From Sipunculus nudus (lineage: Eukaryota > Annelida > Sipuncula > Golfingiida > Sipunculidae), in contig CM049319.1 in the NCBI GenBank assembly GCA_026874595.1, positions 2,177,501 to 2,241,500 on the forward strand: a stretch of 64,000 bases of DNA, in the 5' to 3' direction. The notes under the pieces were generated by a model, which was not told where the DNA came from, ran no database searches, and saw only the letters and a program-made list of their open reading frames with translations. The translations under genes and the position numbers were made by a program. How positions within the stretch are numbered: position 1 is the first letter of the stretch; every line of letters begins with the position of its first letter. Shown piece by piece: positions 46,215-58,099 of this stretch.

Positions 46215-48185
46215 GGTGGTGCATCCGTGGGTGACGAGGCAGGGTGATGTAACTCTGTAACCATACCTAGAGAGCTCTGAATTGTTAGCTGCGACCGCGC
46301 TGCGCTTTTTACCAGGCCCATGGCCGCCTATGAGCCAATCTCTCCACATCATTTTATTATTTACTAGTTGCGCCGTGCAATGTTGACTCAGCCCTCCACC
46401 CACCATACAGCTACGCTTCCTGAGCGGGAAGAACCATAGTGCAACAAGGCAAAGAGGACATTCATATGTACAGGCAAGGTAGTGTCAGTAAAACTCCAAT
46501 GATATACATTCGTACATACTTCAAACATATACAAGTATAGTAGAGAGATGAAGTACAAATACTCATTACATAGATATGTATATATCACTGCAATAAGATA
46601 CCAAGGTTCACTGAAAGAAACAAACACAAGAACAAGATGCATTATGGGCATTTACAGGACGTCACAATGAGTAAAGTTCTATGGTACCGTAACACATGCG
46701 GTACTTAAAATCCTGATATTTATTATTGACGATAATACATCCGGTACCCATCAGCGCCACCTTGTGCTCGTGAAGTGTATGAACGATTAACCATCATTTT
46801 TTCCTTCTTATCAGTTACGCTTTTGCTTATTTACCCTAACTCTTCATGACAATTCTCAGCATGAATCTTTTCGTTTTCTTTGCAGAAATTTTTAGTTACG
46901 AAACTTGTTTGGGTCTTAACATGTTCACAAAACCCACACTTGAAGGCGCTGATGCATATTTGAGGTAATACCGTAAATATAAAAAAATATAGTACATCTG
47001 AACAAAAGGGGATCTGTTCATGCTTGAATGGCTTATTTCTAGACATATACTCTGCTTCAAAACATGATGTGTAAGACAACGTGTATAAAAGTGAATGAAC
47101 ATAACAAGGAAATAATAACAAAATATAACAACTCAGGATAATTTATATATATTTATATTTATTGTATTTGAAATCATTATTTTAAGAGACTTGTTGAGAT
47201 CAGACTGGTATTCATGATAATTATCACTGGATTCAGGATTATAATGGGCAATGTGTTACGTAACTGAGAGTTTAGCCAGAAACGTGTTTTAACTACTGAA
47301 TTATAAATGTATAACTGTAATGTAAAAACTCTTTTTGGTTACCTAACAGAACCAAAGCTTTTTCGTGTGGTATCAGTGAAACCTTGCCGATTTTATTCAG
47401 CCTTTAGTTATTGATTTGATAAATATATAAACGATGAGAAACTGGATCTGGTGACATTTTTCTTTTTTGATATCTAAAGTTAAAAAAAAAAAACTGTGAA
47501 TGTCATACAAGTTTAATCAGTTGTAGCATAAAGGGAGTACATCTACCCTGGCGCTACTATAATATGCTTTATTTATTTTATTTCTGATGGATGACGGTTA
47601 AGAAATTTTTCAGGGACGGCGATAATACGAAACAAACTCTGTCATTTGCTATTTAACTGTATGATTGAGGAGGGAGAATTAAGTAGGTTTCCATATATAT
47701 TGCATGACAGACCAACGGTTAAAGTATGCTACTAGTATCTCTGTTTTAACACACTTTCAGTGTGAAAATATATGGAATATCTTTTTTGTTTTAATATGAA
47801 ATGTCATGGACCGTACTAGGTGTGGTAATTATGTGGAACTCATTTTGTGCAAACGAATTCAGTTTGAATTAAAAAGTACTTTTTATTTAAACTATTTTAA
47901 GACATAAGTACAAAATTAAAGTACATATCCGTATGATAAATCAATACCACTACCAGAAATAAACTGTATATTTTTATTTATTCATTACATAAAAAAAATG
48001 TTGATTGTCATTTAGAACAGAGCCTTTCGGAAGATAGATTTGAACTATTCGTTTGTCTTTCTTTAACGATAACCCTTGTATGTGTAATGTCACTGAATTA
48101 AATATGAGCACTAAAGATTAAAAAAGATAATCTTGAAAAACTCAGTGATGATTGATACTGAAGGTTAGATAATCATACCCTACCC
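46215..48185. other. AT-rich non-coding DNA
   Basis: Contains one CTCF-like site (46753-46767) and one inverse ZNF143-like word (46636-46650). Overlapping minus frames at 46831-47121 are AT-rich and domain-free. Confidence 0.45.
46753..46767 (-). promoter_or_regulatory. CTCF-like site outside any repeat
   Basis: On the minus strand gcacaaggtggcgct agrees with 13 of 15 positions of CCASYAGRKGGCRSY, including the full AGGTGGCGCT half. Confidence 0.35.
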
Positions 48186-48194
48186 GTTTTAGGT

Positions 48195-48614
48195 ATACTT
48201 GACGATTATACAAAATATATGAAAATCGAGCCCTTTAGAGAAAACGGAAATGAATGGATTACATTTATGAATATTCAAACTCATGCAGAACGGTATCTAC
48301 AAGACAAGGACTCCGTGTTAACATTTCAAACAGTCATTCCGTCCAACTCGCGATCTGAAGAGGAAATTACTAAGATGAAACAACAGAACAACCACACGGT
48401 AGACATTTACTTACATTTGGCTGTGAAGGTCACCGTCAACGTCATCGATGACGCGTTTCAGTGCTGTCAGTCCTCTTCTAGTTTCCGACAGTTGCTGGTA
48501 AAGTCTACAAGAAAAAGAAAAGCAATCTATTTATCACACGCCATTTTAAGTAATATTGCAGTGTCAGCACATTTATACGTGTACAGGTTTGCCTTTGTCA
48601 TTGCATCCTTATAG
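48195..48614 (+). CDS. Possible exon of an unrecognised protein
   Basis: A frame is open from just after a stop at 48159 to 48614 (ATG at 48219). A good acceptor (cccgttttag, ending 48192) precedes it, and a possible donor (gctg|gtaaag, about 48501) lies inside. The peptide between these sites looks like real protein: acidic and polar turns (SNSRSEEEITKMKQQNNHT) then a valine-rich strand-like stretch (IYLHLAVKVTVNVIDDAF). Downstream of the donor it turns to low-complexity sequence near the GT/GA repeat, which fits an exon ending near 48501. I recognise no domain. Chance openness cannot be excluded; no neighbouring exon was found. Confidence 0.22.
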   Translation: MLDDYTKYMKIEPFRENGNEWITFMNIQTHAERYLQDKDSVLTFQTVIPSNSRSEEEITKMKQQNNHTVDIYLHLAVKVTVNVIDDAFQCCQSSSSFRQLLVKSTRKRKAIYLSHAILSNIAVSAHLYVYRFAFVIASL

Positions 48615-48643
48615 GCACAAAGTGATGAATATGTGTGTCTGTG

Positions 48644-48648
<5 letters not shown>

Positions 48649-48726
<78 letters not shown>
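48649..48726 (+). repeat. Compound (GT)n(GA)n microsatellite
   Basis: GT units to 48680, then GA units to 48726. They generate the artefactual Ser/Leu/His/Thr and Arg/Glu runs in local frames. Confidence 0.97.
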
Positions 48727-48727
<1 letters not shown>

Positions 48728-48729
48728 GC

Positions 48730-49015
48730 ACGTGCGATTATGGTTTGTGCAATGGCGTTTAATTTTGCGAACAAGACGAACCATAGCTCCTGGTTGACAT
48801 ATCAATTACTCTCGGCTTGGCATTACAGTCAGCATAAGAGACAAATGAAATTAGCATATACTTATTTGAATATTAAGTAATAATGTAAGTGGTACATTCC
48901 TCAGTTCTTTAGAATAATATCTGGTTGGCAGCTCTGGTGGACTGACTTGGCAACCTTGTGTAATTATCCAAGACGCGACCTACGGGGTGAGCAGCTTAAG
49001 TGAACATTTTACCGT
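48730..49015. other. Unique non-coding DNA
   Basis: Nothing recognised. Confidence 0.5.
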
Positions 49016-49019
49016 GTTG

Positions 49020-49330
49020 ACACGTTTTGAAGAGGTTAGCTCATTTAGATCCATCAATTTTAATGGAAACAGTCCTCGCCGCGTCCTGTTATTGGGTGGT
49101 ATTTAGGTCACAGTATGAAATGGAGACGAGAGTTTTCATTTCGTGCCTGGAGACAACAGCAGCGCCATTATTTGGTCACGCAAATCCAACACACGCACTC
49201 GCGTTCATTTCAGGCTCCGTAATCACGCGAGATATAGCGAGATGTTCGCGAGGCCAACAAATTACCAAGGTTGCGTGACCACAGAAACGAAATATCGCTC
49301 TTTCTGAGGAAGCGAATGCTTTACTCTCAT
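49020..49330. promoter_or_regulatory. Candidate conserved regulatory block
   Basis: GC-balanced block with 'agcagcgccattatttgg' and 'cacgcaaatcc', between AT-rich flanks. An 83-codon plus frame shows no domain. Confidence 0.28.
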
Positions 49331-49339
49331 GCAAAAATT

Positions 49340-50945
49340 GGATTTAGCGAAATGTATTTTCAGCTGCGTTCCTAAGACTGTTATGAAGTCAGCGCGTTAA
49401 GGTTAAATGTGAGTAGAGAGGGATTAGTTTTAATTCCTTTGGGCATAAGTGTGTGATTACCACGGCCAAAATTGAATTAATAATGCCCAACGGCGAAAAA
49501 TCCACTGAAATAATAAAAATGTAATATATTCTTGCCTCAGCCGCTCTGGACTCACTGCTTCACATTAACGCCACGGACAGGACAGGATGTGAACGAAGAC
49601 TGAACTGTATTCAGAGCAACAGATAGAGGTCCTCATTACCGGCAGTCTTGTCAAATCAGGTTTAAATACTTTAAGTGGCTATTCACACAACATATGCCGA
49701 ACTACAATCCGTTCATTAACTGATTAGTCTTATCTATTCGCGTTATATCTAGTACTTTAAAAATCGTTCATTCATTTAAACATGTTATGAAGTACCTCTG
49801 ACACACGCGAACAGAATGTATGCATTTCTATTGTAAGTCAAGGTGTAGGAAGCCGAGTTTATACCAAAATAAGACGTGTCAAGGGTGTTTTTATGTAATA
49901 TCATCGGTACAACCAGACTGGGGACACCAGGGGGACATACCATTTATGTCTTACCACTTTTTGGACATGAGTATAACAGTGTAATTAAATAGGCTCTAGC
50001 TGCAATTATTGAAAAATACAAAATGTTCACAAAAATGTGCCAACTATTCCCTGTTATTAAATTCTCAGATTGCTTCAAAATTCCTTAAGTTTTGATTCAA
50101 ACATTAGTATTGTTTTTATTATTAAACTGTATTTAAAAAATCGGGGTGGGGTGGTTAAATGTGGTATATGCCGTTACAAGATGTATGTTTGTGGCAGCGG
50201 GTGGGGGTGTCCCCTTCCCTCACATTACGAGTCGAGGAGTAATATTTACCTCTTTAACTGACCTTCCTCTGTGCACTTAATTTTAACCTTTTCGAAACCT
50301 CTTCATAACAAAGCAAACCATTGACCATTACCATTCCAATAGCAATCATCTATTACAGAGGTAAAGCTGTTTAGGCTTGTTAAATGGGGACCGCCATAGC
50401 GATTAAGACCTCGAAGAACTTGACCTCGCGCACATGGGAACGACTTCAACGAGGCCCTTCAGTCAAAAGCACAATAACTACTGAGCTTTACTACTTCCAT
50501 TAACCTCAAGTTTGAACAGTTCAATTGTATCTCTAAACTAATTGTTATCAGAATAATACGAATGTCGCTTTTGCTACCAGTTAATGTGGTCCAGGGTGCA
50601 GTATTTGACGAATTGATTAAACCGCTAATACGACCAAACCACGAACACAACTAAACTGCTAACACACCAGCATTGATATGTTTTTACTGTGTTCAGGTAT
50701 CTTGATGACAACAGTTGTTTACGTAGCTTTCACTTTGTTGACAAACCAAACAAAAATGCCGACTTAATTGAATGTAAAATACATAAGTTAGCTTTCATAG
50801 GAGGTTATTAATTTCTGAAAGGAGACTTACAAATACAAATCCAGACCCAGAATGGCTTTTTGAGTTCAAATGAAAGATTGCCTTGAGTAACCATTCCGGT
50901 TTCGGACTACGTGACAGGGCAGTATCACACGCTTACGCTCTTTTT
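49340..50945. other. Unique non-coding DNA
   Basis: Mixed composition with no recognised feature. The two short frames (50070-50261, 50459-50650) have no domain. Confidence 0.5.
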
Positions 50946-50959
50946 ATATCCTGGTGTTG

Positions 50960-51213
50960 GCCAGGCCCGGTGACCACTGCACCTGCAGGCCCTGGAAATG
51001 TTACCGTTCCCATTGATTGGTCATACCCCTGAGGAGCCCCCGAAAGGCGCACTCGTTTGTGAGTGAAACTCACTCGTTGAGTACCACCTTCCAATTAAGC
51101 CCGCAGAGCGCTCCTCCTGGGTGGGGCCGACATTGAAAAACCTCACGGCTGAGATTCACACTCAGGATCTCAGCTTTGAGTCCTGTGATCTACCCCTGAG
51201 CCACAGAAGCCGG
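50960..51213 (-). repeat. tRNA-derived SINE (minus strand)
   Basis: On the minus strand the head (51213 to 51141) has A box tggctcaggggta (51191-51203) and a B-box-like gtgaatctcagcc (51147-51159) about 45 bp on, as in a tRNA of about 73 nt. A GC-rich body follows to about 50960. The B box is worn, so it is probably inactive. Confidence 0.6.
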
Positions 51214-51214
51214 T

Positions 51215-51690
51215 TATAATATGATTAACTTAGTTATTTCGAAATTTCCGCTAATTATATGAACTCAGATTCATGTTAAGTAATTGCGGAACTGCTGAAA
51301 TGCAGATCACAAAAACACCAAGGGGCTCTCTCATTGGATCTGATCTATTGCTACAGTAGTTGTCCTGGCGTTAATTAAGAACCTAAATTTGAGCTAGGAC
51401 AGGAGAAGAATTCATGGAAATGAATATGAATGAAGCCATGGGCGTGGTAAGAAATTTTGCATTTTTCGATTAAGTGCTTATCAGTCGGCCCGACAGAGAA
51501 GGGTGGGTCTAATGTAGCAGAACAAAAATTAAAATTTTAACATATCATCATGCTATTGCTTAACTGCTTAACGGTAAAGTAAGAACTGGCAGGGTAAAGT
51601 TAACGGCTTTAATAGGTGGGATAAAGTGATCTATTTGTGGAACTGGTAAGGGAGCCAATGATGAACTATTGTAAAGAAACATATACAGCT
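51215..51690. other. Unique non-coding DNA
   Basis: Nothing recognised. Confidence 0.5.

Positions 51691-51692
<2 letters not shown>

Positions 51693-51741
<49 letters not shown>
51693..51741. repeat. (AT)n microsatellite
   Basis: Perfect AT repeat of about 24 units; it causes Ile-Tyr runs in local frames. Confidence 0.97.
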
Positions 51742-51744
<3 letters not shown>

Positions 51745-53230
51745 ATATGTATATACATCAGGCGTGGCTGTCTCCATATAGTCATTACTTTAATATCACA
51801 GTTATGTCATGTAGCCTTGCTTTCCAATTAAATAAACGAGAGCGTATGAGGTATATGGGCCGGGCGGCCTCATGAATATTCATCACTTTCATTCAACATT
51901 CTTATTTTCGTCTTATACTGGAAGGAACAGATAATCCTCGTTACGTCATCGCCTGAGCAATTAATTTCGTTTGACCGTATTTCAAAGCAAAACTGCTGTA
52001 TATTATTACCTTGATATTATCCGTTATCTGCATACCTAATGTTTGAATTATTCATTGAATAATGTTTTAGAATCAAATTGGTTTTTTTTTCTACCATCCT
52101 TCTTCCTTTCTATTTACCTTGTTATTACATATATGGATTCATAGTGAACCACAAACATATCCCAATTCTTAGGGATTCTGGGGGAATGTCACCAATTAAG
52201 TTTTGGAAATACACAGATACATATACAGTGTATATGTTAGTTAAGGTGAAAAATAAAATGATTTGAAATAAATAATACGAGTCCATGTTTTCCGTTTTTG
52301 TGTGTGTTAAAACAGACAATGGAACCCGAAGAAGGGAAGCTTACAGGAAACACGGATTTCGACCGAATGAAGATCTTAATTCACTTAGTTCATAAAACAG
52401 ACACTTGATGTCGCTGGTTATTTATGAAGGGAGATTATACCATAAACACGTTCCGGTTTCAAAATATCCCATCGCCAATACCAAATGAATGACATAAATA
52501 AGGACTAGAGTGTGTGACTAGGAGAGGTCCCTTCAATCCAGTCGTTTGTGATTTTGTTACTATTTCTGGCTGTGACTATCGAGCAATGAATGGTTTACCG
52601 TGTAAATGTTAAAGGTCCCACGTCAGATTTACAAAGACCCTAAATCAACCCCGGTCGTGTTTAATTAGCCATCGCTCATTGGGACGTTTCACATATACCA
52701 GCCTGAGTGGTGACACACTGGTTAAACCAACAAAGATGGTCTGAATCCCAACAAAAAGTAGACATTAGCTTCTTTATGTAAGGAATAAAATAGAAAAACG
52801 TCATCACCGAAATGTGATAATTTCAGTAAAAAACTTTTTTAACTGTTGTAATGTCTCTGGTAGTACTTCACCCTTTATGAAACGGTATGTAATCCGTATT
52901 ATTGAGGCGGCGTGGCTATATATAAATGATCCTTTAATAGTTTTGATCTTTCCGGCATATTGTAACATGAAGTACGGCGGCGCGCCTCGTTCTGAAACTA
53001 ATCGACTAAGCACGTCAATATGTCACCAGATAGATCAGACAACAGGCAGATTCTGCGGTCTACATAATGTAAAATAAAGCACAGCGTATTCATCAGCAAT
53101 ATGTGTAACAAAAAGCGTTGACATCGATTTAATATTCAGTAAAAGGCTCCCGGAGGACGGTGGGAGCGGATGAAAAGGACCGCTCCATTATAAGGCGTAA
53201 GCACTCTATGTAATGCGCCCTGTATGGATA
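51745..53230. other. Unique DNA, some compact patches
   Basis: 'catgaatattcat' near 51871 is POU/octamer-like. Around 52860-53050 a GC-balanced patch with overlapping 69- and 87-codon frames on opposite strands could be regulatory or exonic; no domain seen. Confidence 0.4.
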
Positions 53231-53234
53231 AGTC

Positions 53235-53345
53235 TACATCGCATTACTGATTGACGGCGGCCATAATTTCTGTTCCTCCAATCAGCTGAATGGAGATTGA
53301 CGGGTGCGGAGCAGCCGTGGTCACGTGACTATTCACAGAGTACAA
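53235..53345. promoter_or_regulatory. Candidate promoter/enhancer with CCAAT, TALE and CLEAR motifs
   Basis: 'ccaatcag' (CCAAT box), 'gattgacggg' (PBX/MEIS-like) and 'gtcacgtgac' (53320-53329, the TFEB-family CLEAR palindrome) lie within about 60 bp. Confidence 0.3.
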
Positions 53346-53349
53346 TAAA

Positions 53350-54025
53350 AGTGCCAAAATTGCATAGACATTAATAAATGTGTTTTTATTTTATAAAATA
53401 CCCTAAAAATATATCCAATTATATATTTATCAATTATTATTAAAATAATGATGATTTTGAAATGAACATGAGCGGTGACTGACAAACCTTACTAACTCGT
53501 CAATGAAAGATTTTGTTGGTATATCGCTCTACAGGGCTTAACAGTTAAACACCCATCCCCAGTGTATTGTCATCCCAATACTTTTTTAAATGACAGTACT
53601 TTCTTCCGACCATGTTCATCAACCTGTACAAAATTATAAGCCTTTCATATATTATTTTTATATATTTTAAAAACATAAAGTCATTCATATTTTATTTCTC
53701 GCACTGGTACTATAACAAATTCTTTCTTTAAAGGATGAGGAGTTTTCTACTGAATCTTTAACGTCAATATAATTGAATTAATTGCCACGTAAATGCAGAC
53801 TGAACACGTAACCATGTTTACAAATGGTCGTTTATTTACTCTGTACCATCAGTAAGCAGCTGTGTACGTGACACTAAATGATCATAAACGCTACATGATC
53901 TTAAACGCTACGTGATCATAAACGCTACGTGATGATATACATATGACTAAAAATGAAAGTGCATTAACATACATAGATAAAGCTACAACAGTGTCTCTGA
54001 TGATGTGAGACTCTTTTATGACTAT
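53350..54025. other. AT-rich DNA with a short tandem repeat
   Basis: Nothing recognised except the 17-bp repeat at 53879-53934. Confidence 0.5.
53879..53934 (+). repeat. 17-bp tandem repeat, about 3.3 copies
   Basis: Unit (a/g)tgatcataaacgctac, each with a 'cataaa'-type word (one copy 'cttaaa'). Confidence 0.95.
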
Positions 54026-54029
54026 ACAT

Positions 54030-54300
54030 CCACGTGTTTATAACATGTGGGGAACCCCACCAAAATAAAGTCGCCAGGGACCTCTGGCGGCAAGTCAGAC
54101 CAGAGTTTTGGAAAGGAGTTTAGCAGCTAGATTTTTTTCACCGTATGTGAAAATCCAACCAACCAACTTAGGTTGGTGGTTTTACTTTGGCTTGTTAACT
54201 GTGTTTACCTACAGCTTGCAGATAAAAAAGCTCATATTCCGTAACAAATGCGTTATAAAAAAGTTTCTGAACAGCATTTACCTACAATATATTAATATGT
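54030..54300 (+). repeat. Dispersed repeat family 3, copy A
   Basis: Opens with a near-perfect palindrome (54030-54050, ccacgtgt...acatgtgg). It shares with copy B the words 'aacatgtgggg', 'ccagagttttg.aaagg' / 'ccagtggtttgcaaagg', 'gtgtttac.tac', 'aagctcat' and 'acctacaatatattaat' / 'acctacatttcattaat'. Non-coding; class unknown. Confidence 0.65.
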
Positions 54301-54304
54301 TCTA

Positions 54305-55295
54305 TTTTATAATGCACATTTAGGTCCCACAGCCGGATATAGCTGGTTTTAATCATAGCAACGCATGTGGTTCTATTTGTAGATAGGTAAAAACAGGGGA
54401 TTTTTAATTTAAATGAATTAAAATTCTTTTTTTTTCAGATTTAAAAATATGCACATGAGTCTTATGTCAACCCTGCCATGCCACTCTGTTGTGTATAAGG
54501 TCTCCCCCTTATCAATCTAGACCGTAAGTTAAATGGAAGTTCACAATACTTTACTGAATTATTTGTTTAACCTTTGTTGAGTACCAACAAGGTCAAATAA
54601 ATACCTGTCCATCGTGACAGCATCCAGAGAGCTGTAATCTTATAGCAATATATAGGCGTAAATCTGACAGTATATCTGTTAAAAAGTAGGTTCAGTAACT
54701 ACAGATTAGAGTTAATCATGCCCTATGAGGACACTGATAAGACCTTATGTCTGGAGTTCCTCCGGTTCTCATTTAGACGACAGTACAATGCATAGTGCCA
54801 ACTCTCAAATGTAGGTTATATTTGATATGTGCTGAGGTGCGGGTCACTATCCAAGGATTTCAGCATAGATTCCGATCCACATGTAATGTATTAAAATTGT
54901 ATTATATACATGTAATGCTGTAAAGCTCGAAGTTTTATTCGGTATCAATCGTAAAATTAAACATTTGGAATGAAAAGTCAAGGTTACATAAAGGTTGTTT
55001 ATCGAAACTAATTTTATTTACGAATAACTAAAATTTAGGAATGTTGAGTACTGTACACGGTGGAACTTTCAACGGCTCGGGACATAAACAGTTTTACATA
55101 AAAATACCGGACAATAAGAAAGCCTACCTGTCATCCTTTAACTTTTGCACATATGAAAACTATTGTGTTATCTTTCTTTGTGCATTAAACAATGTAAACA
55201 ATATAGATTCGACTATGAAATTCAAGCATTACATCTTATATACTTCCTATGTACCAATTAAGTGAACCAAATTCGAAAAAAAATCAGGCCTTAAG
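54305..55295. other. AT-rich non-coding DNA
   Basis: Nothing recognised. Confidence 0.5.

Positions 55296-55298
<3 letters not shown>

Positions 55299-55358
<60 letters not shown>
55299..55358. repeat. (AT)n microsatellite, about 30 units
   Basis: Uninterrupted AT repeat. Confidence 0.97.
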
Positions 55359-55360
<2 letters not shown>

Positions 55361-55364
55361 TTAA

Positions 55365-57160
55365 TCTTTAGGAGAAATTCCAGTACTCTGCCTTGTACAC
55401 ATTGGAGGGATCTGTCCGACGACCTTCATGAGCAAAGTCGCACCAAGAGAAACGGAAAGAAAAAATCGTTCTTGTACTTCTTTGGGAAGGTAGCAATGTC
55501 TAAAAAAGCTGCTTAATTCTTCCATAGTAAAGGGAATGCTGTTAACGCATATAGCTGGATTAACTGTGAGAAGTAGATACGATGAATCGCCCCGAGACCC
55601 TTTTACCAGACCGAGTGATCATTGTACGACACAGCGTGGTTAGGAGACACTCTAGTTGTAGCGCTATTGGTTTTTCTGCGGAGAGTCCTTCTTCGATTTT
55701 CTGACAAGTCTACCTGATTTGGCGGTTTTAGCCACTTCTTTGTCACAAGCCATCTGTTTTTTTCTCCCGATAAATCAAACATAAGAGCAGACGACAGCAA
55801 GTCTTAAGAAATATCTCAGTCATCAATGGTTGTACATGACATAATTATGTAACTCAACGCATCGGAAAATTAACCAATCAAATATATAGAAAGAGTTAAA
55901 TGTGCAGAGAGTATTCCTCATATAATATGTTTTTCTTTTCTTTTCAAAAGATGTCTGGGACATTTTGCATATGAATGGCTTTTTTCATCAGTTTAATCTT
56001 CCCCATCTCTGTTATTTAATGTTCATAGTACAAGTAGAAACTACAGTACATAAGTGATTTTATGGGTATCTCTTAAATCATATTCTACAAACATGTTATA
56101 ATTATGTAAATATGTAAAATTATGAATAGTAATGAAAATAAACAAATAATATATATGTCTTTTTAATGACAATGATCAATAGGGATTGGAATTCGGAAGA
56201 GTTTGATCTACTCGCGATTGTGGAATACAACTATCAGGAAACATGGAATTAGTTTTCGGAGAGATTAAGCATTTATTTGACAACAAATTCCTGGTGAGTC
56301 TGTTGATTAACACATTTCAGGGATATAGCATTGCGCATTACGTAGCATCGCATTATATAGCTGAATAGACCCGATGATGCGCATGCGCAGATAGATTGCA
56401 GAATGATGCGTATCAATTATTGTTGGAAGTATACATATATTGTTATTTAACTACGGTACGTGAGTAATAAATGAAAAGTTTTTGATTGGAGTTCTCTTTG
56501 TTGGATTGCATTTAAAATGTGCACCTTATAAAACACACTGTTAGGTGCGCCTTTGGCTTTATGTAATTTTAATTAACTGTCGTCTGCCATAAGTTAAAGT
56601 ATCATGATTCATGTAATAGATTATTTTGAAATTTTATTCCAGACACGATTTTCCTGCCACCGGAGGCGGATTCTTCATGCCCGTGCATTTTAACGTTGAC
56701 GGATTAATAACATCACTGAGGTATTAATATTCTGCCCGCGATCCCATGTCAGTGGGCACTTGGCTGTCTTATCTATTTGTTTCTTTCGTCCATTTGTTTC
56801 ATAAACATAAAGTGATGTTCCCCCTCAATATCTGTTTCATAAAAAAAGTTTTACGCATTATCCTGTATGCAATGTGTGCGGAGAAAACACCTTTTTCACC
56901 TTCGAATTATATTTAAAGGAGAAAGGTTGTGGAAATTATTTCTCATCATGTGTTAAGGGTTCTCATTGTTTCACAGCACTATTCAATAAAAAATTAATTA
57001 ATATTTGGCACTCAAAGAACATTATTTACATTGATTTGTAAACATAATTTCTTAATATTGTTTTATAATTAGTTGAAGGAAACCCTCATTTTGACCAGAC
57101 GGATGTATGATCTTCATGGTATGTCGTGCAAGTCATTATTTCGTAGCCAGTATATATATG
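55365..57160. other. Unique non-coding DNA
   Basis: Short domain-free frames on both strands at 55380-55800; AT-rich after that. No gene recognised. Confidence 0.45.
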
Positions 57161-57164
57161 GGTG

Positions 57165-57440
57165 AAAAGTCCAGTGTGGTGGGAAAAATTGGGACGAACT
57201 TCTCGGCAAATTACCCCTGCACGATTTAATTTATATCCCTCGGCAAAAGATTACATGAGTTTAGGGGCGATGAATTAAAACGAAAATGCCTCAAGGGATA
57301 ATTCCTGTTGACTATTTGAAAATAACGGAGACATAAACACCTGCAAGCAGCCATCATACAACAGGGGGAAGGGCCTTCAGGCGGGGAATAATGCTTTCTA
57401 TCTGTAACTCCGGAAAACCCAATCTAGACAGATATGGTCT
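57165..57440. promoter_or_regulatory. Candidate conserved enhancer-like block
   Basis: A direct pair 'tctcggcaaattac' / 'cctcggcaaaagattac' lies about 37 bp apart. Several homeodomain-type cores (gatttaattta, gatgaattaaaac) and 'caagggataattcc' follow. Compact and non-repetitive, in AT-rich flanks. Confidence 0.32.
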
Positions 57441-57444
57441 GCCT

Positions 57445-58095
57445 GACAAACACTTTTCAGTCTGATATTGTATGTGGTGTTGTATACTTTGGCAAGTTAT
57501 TAGTGTTCAGATTAAGATTTAATATCGTATACCTTCGAAACATCTCTTTATAGTTGATAACTTAATGAGAAAAAAGTGTGTTTTGTGGATAATGAACATG
57601 TTTTATAAAAAAAAGAAAACTTTTGTCCTTTGTTATTAATTTTACCTTTTCTTCAGTCAAGAAAACTGGAAGTAAATATTAAAATGAAAAAAGTCATACA
57701 TGGAATTTCTTGAACCACAGAGGAAATATAAAGACGATATACTAATATGTCATTAATATAAAGAAAAACAGATATTTTTCATAACTCTCTCAATATCCCA
57801 ATATTAACCATATATATTAAGCAGATTTCTCTTAATTTCTTTATAAAACGGTTTTAATGATTTTTTCCTTACACTCTTATAACTTTATAAAATTGCGTAC
57901 ATGTCGTTCATTTGTCAAAATACTAACTGAAGTTGTTACATAACCGTAATTTTCTGTATAACACTGACATTCCACCTGTTAGTCTTGTTCAATGATCTTG
58001 CTCACAATGAGACAAACAGGCCAATCCATTATAGAATTAACTCCACCCATCCAAAGTAATAACAGCTATGCTTATTTTTAATAAATGTAAATAAA
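57445..58095. other. AT-rich non-coding DNA
   Basis: Nothing recognised. Confidence 0.5.
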
Positions 58096-58099
58096 GATG

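Noticed and set aside
48527..48805. 92-codon frame with Ser-Leu and His-Thr runs, and its antisense Arg-Glu frame
   Set aside because: Both are translations of the (GT)n(GA)n microsatellite.
51560..51831. Frames with Ile-Tyr runs
   Set aside because: Translations of an (AT)n microsatellite; the same applies near 55295-55516.
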